NCBI GenBank assembly: GCA_963513935.1
Contig: OY740769.1
Span: 73,363,712-73,427,711 of the forward strand
From: Aphrophora alni
Lineage: Eukaryota; Arthropoda; Insecta; Hemiptera; Aphrophoridae
DNA: 64,000 nucleotides
Direction of reading: 5' to 3'
Shown here: positions 56,935-64,000 of the stretch, in pieces
Position numbering within the stretch: the first letter of the stretch is position 1
How the letters are laid out: each line of letters starts with the position of its first letter
Translations under genes and position numbers: made by a program
Notes under the pieces: generated by a model
Told to the model about the DNA's origin: nothing
Seen by the model: only the letters and a program-made list of their open reading frames with translations
Database searches by the model: none

Positions 56935-57321
56935 TCTAATCTGGGCCTAGTGAAACTGCCCCGACATTTTGGGTACCGTACTTTTGAAACGATGAAACTG
57001 TCCCGCTCATTAAAGAGCATTAGGAAGGGTCGCCTCGCAAGACTAGAAATGCTGAAATTGCCCCGAGCGCCCAAATAATATTGAAAATTTTATTTTAAAT
57101 ATTACGCTACGGGACCTAACCTAACCTAACTTAACATTACAGGCTTATATGCTTGATTGAGGTTAAATTTAAACACATACTACCGAAATTGCGCTCGGGG
57201 CAATTTCAGCATTTCTAGTCTTGCGAGGCGACCCTTCCTAATGCTCTTTAATGAGCGGGGCAGTTTCATCGTTTCAAACGTATCTAAAATATCGGGGCAG
57301 TTTCATAGTCCCCTCTAATCT
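56935..57321. mobile_element. 371-bp hairpin DNA transposon (hAT-like MITE) with 8-bp TSD
   Basis: The element spans 56943-57313, flanked by the direct repeat TCTAATCT (56935-56942 and 57314-57321). Its arms (56943-57070; 57191-57313) are near-identical inverted copies. The left starts GGGCCTAGTGAAACTGCCCC and the right, reversed, GGGGACTATGAAACTGCCCC. Each arm carries three spaced versions of GAAACTGCCCCG and the segment GGAAGGGTCGCCTCGCAAGA. The loop of ~120 bp is AT-rich and includes a (CCTAA)3 run. No ORF. Eight-bp duplications are characteristic of hAT, P and Merlin-type cut-and-paste elements. Without a transposase the superfamily is a guess. Confidence 0.85.
57115..57129 (-). repeat. 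(TTAGG)3 telomere-type run inside the hairpin loop
   Basis: CCTAACCTAACCTAA on the plus strand equals three TTAGG units on the minus strand. It lies in the unpaired loop of the 371-bp hairpin element, followed by CTTAAC. Confidence 0.8.
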
Positions 57322-57722
57322 TGATGATTTTTTCAAGCTAACTTGGACATCATTTTGTAAAGCGATGATATCAATACATAACTCTGGATTTATTTAAATT
57401 TGAGTAGTCTAATCATCTTTAACCTAAATATTTTTAACTTACACTGACTTTAAGTTTCAGGTGGTACATAAGGGTTTTTTGTCCTTAGTAGTTGGTTTGA
57501 AGTATAATAAGTGTTTTAAATAATTTAAAACTTGAATTTTATTATAAAATAGTTTTTTGGTTGACATCGGTTTGTAAATAAAGCACCGTCAGCTAACCAA
57601 ATACTGAAAACAACTTCGATAGATTATATATTATTGTAAGTAAAAATAGTGCCCAGTTCGGGTAGGATCAGTGAACATTTCATAGTCTTGGATGTCAGAG
57701 TTTCCTTGAGATAGCTATAATT

Positions 57723-58096
57723 TGTATTGATTAACATACCTTAAGCTGTCAACAAAAGTAGTTCTGTTTGTTTATTGCTCGCTACAGCTGTTTGATATTC
57801 ACTAGAGGCATCTTCAAGCCCAACACGTTCACTCTACTCATGCACTAACATCACTAACATACCTTATATATTGACAATTGCATAGTAATTCCATATTTGT
57901 CAGTTTGTTTACGTAAAAGTTGTTCTTGATTGTGGCGACATCCTTTCATTTTTAATGTGTCAGTGTATGTGTAGAGTGGACGTTGCTATGTGTGTGTGTT
58001 GCGCTTGATTTTGTCTCTAATGAATACGAAACAGCTGTAGCGACCAACAAGCAAACAGAACTGTTAACAAATAAAGGTATTCTAATCAATTTAACA
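57723..58096. repeat. Second foldback element (~0.37 kb)
   Basis: The left arm (57723-57850) and right arm (57955-58096) are inverted copies. Anchors are GTTCTGTTTGTTTATTGCTC with GCTACAGCTGTTTGATATTC on the left, matched by GAATACGAAACAGCTGTAGC with AAGCAAACAGAAC on the right. ATTGATTAACATACCTT is matched by AAGGTATTCTAATCAAT at the outer edges. The inner part has an ACTCTACTCATGCACTAACA-like segment on both sides. No target duplication was confirmed. Frames with THTHSN-type low complexity come from the arm. Confidence 0.75.
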
Positions 58097-60539
58097 CAGT
58101 TCGAATGGCTAAAAATGGAAATGTAATTTACACTCAGAAGTGTCATAAACAATGACGTAGGTTTTAAACATTGAACATATAAAAATAAGACTTCTTAGAG
58201 TTATAATTGTATATTCATTAAATTCTTCATCCTAAATAGTTTTTTGTACATTTTCAATAAATTGCAATACGTCAACTGTTTTAACTGGGCAACGGTCCAA
58301 ACCATATGCAGTCTCTGCCCACACACAATGAATAAATCTACTGCAATCGTCAGGATTGCTTCCTGAATTTTCTATGCAATGAATTATGTCTTACATCTTT
58401 TGTGAAAACTATATTTTCTTAATATACTCATTTGGAGACATCTTAGATCTGGATATATTTGTAGGCCAGTTATGTAGCTTTCCCTTCCATCCATCTAATT
58501 TTCATTGAAATTTGTACGCTAAAGTCACAAAATATTTGGCGAGTTCCTATTAAATGTATACATTGATAGTTTTAATGCTCCTATTGATAACAGCGACGTC
58601 AGTTCGACAAACCACAGAAAATATTAAGTATTTTCTTATAAAACATAAATTGAGCTAACCTTAAACATTGCCCGTCGTTGTGAAACCAGGTACAGTAATA
58701 ACCAAACAATCCCTGTATCAGCTCAGCTGATAATTTAATCGTAGTTACACAACCTGTAATCAGAGTAATCAGAGCTGCCAGCTATATATTTTAAACTAAT
58801 CCTCTACTGCGATATATTGATTCCCTCCGGTTTTTTTTTATAACCCTGTATTAGAGAATTCTATATTTTGTGGTCTCTTCCATGATACAAAACTGCCCTA
58901 CATTATCTTTGTTTAGTTCCCTCAATCTTCATTCAAATATTGCTTTATCGTTTTGTCTGTACTTACGTTTTTATGTGTTGTATGTAGACTATTTTTTAAT
59001 AACATTATTTAGTTTCTATCTCCTTAAAACTATTTCATAGAAACTTGCGGTAATTTGTTAACAATTTGGTATGCACGTCTCGTGAAGCTTCGTATGTTGA
59101 AATTCAGAAAATCCATTACGAAATTTCAAATTGGTGGTAATTTTAAACAGTTTTTCTCCAAATATTGTTTAAGTAGTTCAACTTTGATCACGTTGAACGA
59201 GGGAAAAATAACTAGATGCAAAAATACCGTATTACTAATTACGTTGCTATAATAATTTAACAGATATTAAAAAAAGTTTAATTTTGGCATATAAACTTTT
59301 AAAAAAATGATAAAAAGGAGTTATAAAACACATTTAGTTTGGAGTATACGACTCTATGAATCCAATGGGAGTTTTAATTCTAGCCATAATGAAAAATTAA
59401 TTGACCGCTCAAACTTACCTTCACTTTAAGGCGAAAGTTTACAGGTTTTCTTTTGTTTTGTTATTTAAGGCTTTTCTTTCAAAATCACTACAGTTAAAGT
59501 ATAGTTACAGTTCAATTTTTATTAAAATTGAATATATATATTGAATCAAAAATTTGTCTGTATAATCCATTTCACGCTTAGATCACAGTGTGTATTTAAT
59601 GCAGTATATTTGCGCTATTACGTGCCTGTAAAATATAGCACAACTTGTATACAATACGTAAAAACTGTGGTTATACTGAATTAAAAATGCAAAATCCTTT
59701 CCCTCTGAATCTGAATGTAAGTTGTGGGCGACCGTACATTGTGGATAGTAGTGCTGAATCTCCCATTTGATTTACACAGTCAAAACATGGCGTAGGTTAT
59801 ACGTGAAGCCGAGTATAGCAGAAAGATTAGGTTTTACTTTTAGTTGGGTAAATTACTCCTGAATCGGAATTGTTGAGTCATAGGGGCTACACTTTTAAAA
59901 ACTTCAAAAATCGTAGAAGCAGATTTTGAAAAATCAAATTTTATTTTGGTCTAATAGCAGATACTACAAAACTTTCATTTATAAGGAACGCAGGCAGACT
60001 TCGACTTGTGCATACATACCAGAAATTTAAAAAAATGGTGCAACCAGGGCGTGTGATACCAGGGTATATGTATCGCCCTAGGTTATGTTTAGGTTACAAC
60101 TTATTGCCTAGACAGACAACAGATGTCATCCTGTGAAGTCCTTAGAATGGAGAGTCGTAACTTTATGGTTTGGTCTATTGACAGGTAGGCCTAGTCTCAA
60201 ACTTTTAGTTATCTAAAAATGAAATAACGTACTGGCGCCAAAATCTCCTAACATCCTAATATATTTGATTCGTGGACGATATGGCGACATCATTCCATAA
60301 TTTTTTTTTCTAAGGAAATTTCACAACGAATATTTAAAAAAAAACTCAATACGCTGAATTTTCTTAAACATGACAAAACATTTTCTATAGTCTATGGAGA
60401 AATCAACATTGAAAACTGAAACATTTACATTACCATCCAAAGAGGTTACATCATTACATATAGGCTACGTAGAATAAAGAAATTTATATTTTGGTTCCAA
60501 AAAAAGATCTCGAATTTATTGCGAATTTGTATCTGTTAT
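58097..60539. other. Gene-free stretch
   Basis: No gene supported. ATCAGCTCAGCTGAT (about 58717-58731) is a perfect odd palindrome. The 60000-60240 part is somewhat richer in G+C but carries no readable frame. Confidence 0.45.
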
Positions 60540-60850
60540 GAAGTCCTGCGAGTCCATAAGAATTGTTTTTGGAATGATGTCTGTCTGTCGTCTTTACAGA
60601 GTTCTACAGACCAATACATGGACCAATACATACCCCTGTAGCTGTCACAATGTTACGAATTTCTCAAAATTACCTTTAACGATTTTGATCAAGTTTTGCT
60701 CGGATCTAAACAGAAAGAGCTTGGAGCAAACAATTTCTCCTAAAATTCCTGTTTGCTATAAAAACAAAACAAAATCGGCCGTGGTGCTGGTATGAAATAC
60801 CTAATTTCTCACAATCGGCTCCACCGATGGCGTTTAAATTTAACTGAAAT
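60540..60850 (+). repeat. Dispersed repeat family B, copy 4 (5' part)
   Basis: ATGTCTGTCTGTCGTC (60578) is followed by TTTCTCAAAATTACCTTTAA and CGATTTTGATCAAGTTTTGC, corresponding to TTTCTCAAATTCGGCTCTAA and CGATTACGATCAATTTTTC of copy 3. Non-coding. The 85-codon frame over it is incidental. Confidence 0.5.
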
Positions 60851-62269
60851 GTAAAGATTAATATGCAAATTCAACTTGCAAAATTAGAATTAATTCCCAT
60901 AAAGGAAGAAATCCAAGAAGTAGGAATGAGATTGAATAGCGCCTTATTTTAGAATTTAAAAAGACCTAAAACCAAGTTTTAAATTGTTTGTCAAAATAAT
61001 ACATACAAACAGAAAATCTAAATTTTTCGATAAATTTATAAAATAAATACTTAAAATTCGTTGAACTTGGCTAAAACCGAAGTTCACGTTTGTAGATTTT
61101 ATTAACAAACTTGTTTCAACGAACTGTTCTAAAAACCCTTGGATGTATCCAATACCGTCAAAACTGGACAAAAACTGTAATCACTAAATTGAAAAGTTAT
61201 TAACAAATTGTTAAAATCCGAAGATGAAGCTATTGTAAAAATCAATATTTATTAAAAGAAACTTTGGTGAAAATTGTAGAACAAAACGATATAAAAAGCG
61301 TTTTTTTTTACTTATTAATCAAAATCATATTTGAAACCTAATAAAACAAAAATCGCTCTGTAGATGACAAAGTCACACATTCCTCAGATTTTTAACCCAA
61401 CGCTTCCCATCTTTTGTTGTTTGCTTGACTTGTCCATTCGTAAGGATTATATGATGGTATAATACAAAACAGCAAGAGAAGGGAAGCAACAAGTTCTAAA
61501 ATCTGTGGGAACTTAGGTTATCACTTTATTGGGGTTTATTTTCGTAGTGGAAAAGTTGGAATCGAGTCATCTAATCCCCCCCCCCCAGTTGTGTTATTGT
61601 GTGCAGCTTAAAAATCTGCACCCATGATGTCTATGAATGTTTTCTACTATAAAAATTAAAATGTTAGTGACAAAAATTGTATATTTTTTATATTTTTTAA
61701 AAATGTATTTTACTTTATTTCCCTCCAGAATCAATACAGATACAAAATATTAACACATCTATTACAGCTATTTTATTTTATTTTAACGGTATATACTAAA
61801 AATTTGGGGGAAATCAGTAGTAATTTGTTTAGTAGGCTTACAGAAATTAAAGTTTGTTTAGATCAAATTTAACGCCTAAACAAGATTAAATAGTTTTTTA
61901 ATATATTTATTACTGAAAAAAAAGATTGTACATTTTAAAACGACATCTGTTTGAAATGGTTTTCTTAATTATCTTCTACTTGTAACTCCTTCACCCCAGA
62001 TTATCAGAAGACATTGTTTTTTCTTTATTTTGGGGGGGGGAGGGAGGAGGTATCTCGGAAAATTAAATGTATTATAGTTTTTTTTTTATCGGGAAACAGT
62101 TTTATAGGAATAGAGTTAGCAAATAATTTCATGAAAAACGCTCAAATTTACCTTGATCTCAATCATTATAATAACCTCATTTTGTTAATTATTTTACAAA
62201 TTACACACAAAATGTAATTTTTTGCTGGATACGATTCGTTAATTTGATTTAGATAATTAACCTTCACAT
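60851..62269. other. Gene-free stretch
   Basis: No gene supported. Another run of exactly 11 C at 61576-61586 and a 9-G run at 62032-62040. Confidence 0.45.
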
Positions 62270-62500
62270 TTTTTAGACAAATTTGTACAAAATTGTAGGT
62301 CCAATTTTAAGATATTCATATATTTGTAGGATAAGTTTTTAGTTTTTTTCCATTTTTTATTATGAACCTTCATTTTTCACTGAAATTTTCTCCAAATAAT
62401 TAATCGTTTAAGTATTTTAAACGTTCAACGATTTTATTTCACTTTTTGACCGTTAACAACTGCGAAATTTACGTATACCATTTCAATTATTTAGGGTCCT
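62270..62500 (+). repeat. Dispersed repeat family B, copy 5 (3' part)
   Basis: TTTAAACGTTCAACGATTTT, then TTCACTTTTTGACCGTTAAC and AACTGCGAAAT correspond to the 3' body of copies 2 and 3. More diverged than those two. Confidence 0.4.
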
Positions 62501-62764
62501 ACGTTTGAGTAACATTTATTTAAGGATTGAAATTTTGTACTTTTAATGGCAACTACCTCCAAATTTTAACTCAAGACACATTTAACGGCGAACAATGATT
62601 TTAATGATCAATACATTTAGTTGAATGGTGTCCACTCTGCATGACGCTACAGTATAGTGTCCGTACATTATTTCAGACATAATATTCTAAAACACACTAT
62701 TTAGGACTCAGGGATCTTCATAATGGATATTTTCAATGAAAACTGTAAAATAATTTACCCATAA

Positions 62765-63045
62765 GAGTTCATTTATAGTAAGTACGGGCTTGGCAATTCC
62801 GATGGACCTAGCTGGATTACACCTTTTTTCATGGACTCTTGGGTTAGATTCCTTTCTTTCATTTTTCATACCAGGTCTCTTTTGACCAACACTTGTTTTT
62901 CCGGACCTGAAGTTATTAGAGAATTCGGGGGCTTTATTTTATGTTTTCTTTTCTTTTTTTCTTTTTTTTATATAGTGTAAGAAGATGGTGATCGAGGGGG
63001 TTTTTTCACCTTTAAACAAGGGGGTGAAATGAAAAACTATTTTCT
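62765..63045 (+). repeat. Dispersed repeat family F, copy 3
   Basis: Blocks TTATAGTAAGTACGGGCTTG, then GGACCTAGCTGGATTACACC, then CAGGTCTCTTTTGACCAACA, then CTTGTTTTTCCGGACCTGAA, then a T-rich run, and finally TTTTCACCTTTAAACAAGG match copies at 16530 and 56620 in order. Confidence 0.65.
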
Positions 63046-64000
63046 GAACAATCACTATTTTTTCTGTACTTACATATAAGCTGGAAAGTAAACATATTAA
63101 TAATTTGATATCATAATTTTAACCTAGGATTAAATACTTCACAAGCTATTAATTTATATTATTTTTCCTACTCACCCAATATAGGCTGTTAGAAGGAAAT
63201 TGTAAGGATAGAAAATAAAATTGATTTTGAGATTTTCAAGAGGGGAGAGGAGAAGAAGTTGTTTTTACCTAAAACTTGTTTGTTTAAATTTGTAATGACT
63301 AGGTTCTCATAGACTGTAGGACCGATTTTGTTCAAAATTAATACTAAGAGTAAGAACTAAAAAAAAGTTTTCTACTCGTATATGAAGAACTACGTAACTC
63401 AGGATAAGCAAAGCAAGTTGAGGTTCTTTTTACTTCCTCACTTTTCTTATAGAAAACAAATATTGTGATGGAGAAAAAACTATGTCGAGAATTTCGTTGA
63501 TAATTTATGTCTTCTTGTACGAGTAAGCAAGTTATTTTGTGTACCTATTATTTATACAAAATGTCTGTTTTCGAACATATCTCTTCAGTTCTGATTTTCC
63601 CAAAACATTTGTTTTTATTTTGTTAAAAATTGGCCCTTAAAGGATTTGTGGGTTAGGTCTAGATATCTCTGTTATAAAAACACAGTATATTATTTTCGAC
63701 TAACTCTTCAAAAAATATGAAGGTTGGTAATCTCAAATGAAATAAAATTGTGCTTTGAGTCAGTGGTAAACCTGTCATCAATAAAAGTTATACAAATAAA
63801 AAGGTTTTTTTCTTCTTTTGTAATAGTTACAATTGAGCATATTTTGGGAGATTCTGTGAAAATGTATGGATCGTTTATTTGTATCTGCTTTAATACTCCG
63901 ATGAGATTGATAAGTGTCTTTAAAAAAAAAGTCAAAATATATTACAGTGATTTCACTCATTAACTAAAATTGAAATATGACTAAATATCTGACAATACCT
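63046..64000. other. Gene-free stretch
   Basis: AT-rich. The overlapping 60-79-codon frames near 63700-63960 on both strands are not supported as genes. Confidence 0.45.

Overview
The window looks like AT-rich (roughly one third G+C by eye) non-coding DNA from an arthropod nuclear genome, most likely an insect. The evidence is the kind of decayed transposons present (R1/Jockey/I-type LINEs, Tc1/mariner transposases, a Crypton-like tyrosine recombinase), TTAGG-type telomere motifs, large minisatellite arrays, and the absence of bacterial gene packing, operons or ribosome binding sites. A hemipteran is my guess, but the sequence alone does not fix it. I found no intact host gene. Almost every long open frame is either a transposon relic or an artefact of a tandem array whose unit is a multiple of three.

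Layout. 0-6.9 kb: a LINE 3' end with an RNase H relic (1.06-2.33 kb), a small hairpin (2.58-2.74 kb), a minus-strand mariner relic (2.8-3.1 kb) and a pyrimidine-rich block (4.6-5.6 kb). 6.9-8.9 kb: a 118-bp satellite with a 367-bp higher-order unit, a mariner N-terminal relic and a diverged tandem duplication. 9-20 kb: a 41-A tract, a minus-strand Crypton-like recombinase fragment (11.23-11.45 kb), a ~0.93 kb palindrome (12.88-13.81 kb) and two more inverted repeats (17.1-17.5 and 18.95-19.6 kb). 20-30 kb: dispersed repeats, a second RNase H LINE relic (22.2-22.5 kb), a recurring 14-base motif (26.36-26.75 kb) and a Jockey-like LINE relic (28.5-28.9 kb).

30-40 kb: a 45-bp minisatellite with the structure A(AB)16A, then two oppositely oriented copies of one Tc1/mariner-type element (33.1-34.8 kb plus strand; 36.04-38.69 kb minus strand, with long inverted ends and a nested GC-richer insertion), then a minus-strand R1-like LINE relic (39.2-40.1 kb). 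41.5-43.9 kb: an 88-unit 27/29-bp minisatellite that seems to sit inside a dispersed repeat. 44.5-46.6 kb: another mariner-like relic. 48.0-51.8 kb: two abutting arrays (45-bp, about 30 units; 74-bp, 32 units in perfect register). 55-64 kb: a short acidic coding-like frame, a 371-bp hairpin element with 8-bp target-site duplications and telomere-type repeats in its loop, a second foldback beside it, and further dispersed-repeat copies.

There is no gene pathway here. The coherent theme is structural: inverted-repeat DNA transposons at many scales, and five large tandem arrays, several with higher-order organisation. All family assignments come from reading translations by eye. Alignments, a repeat-library search and RNA data would be needed to confirm them.
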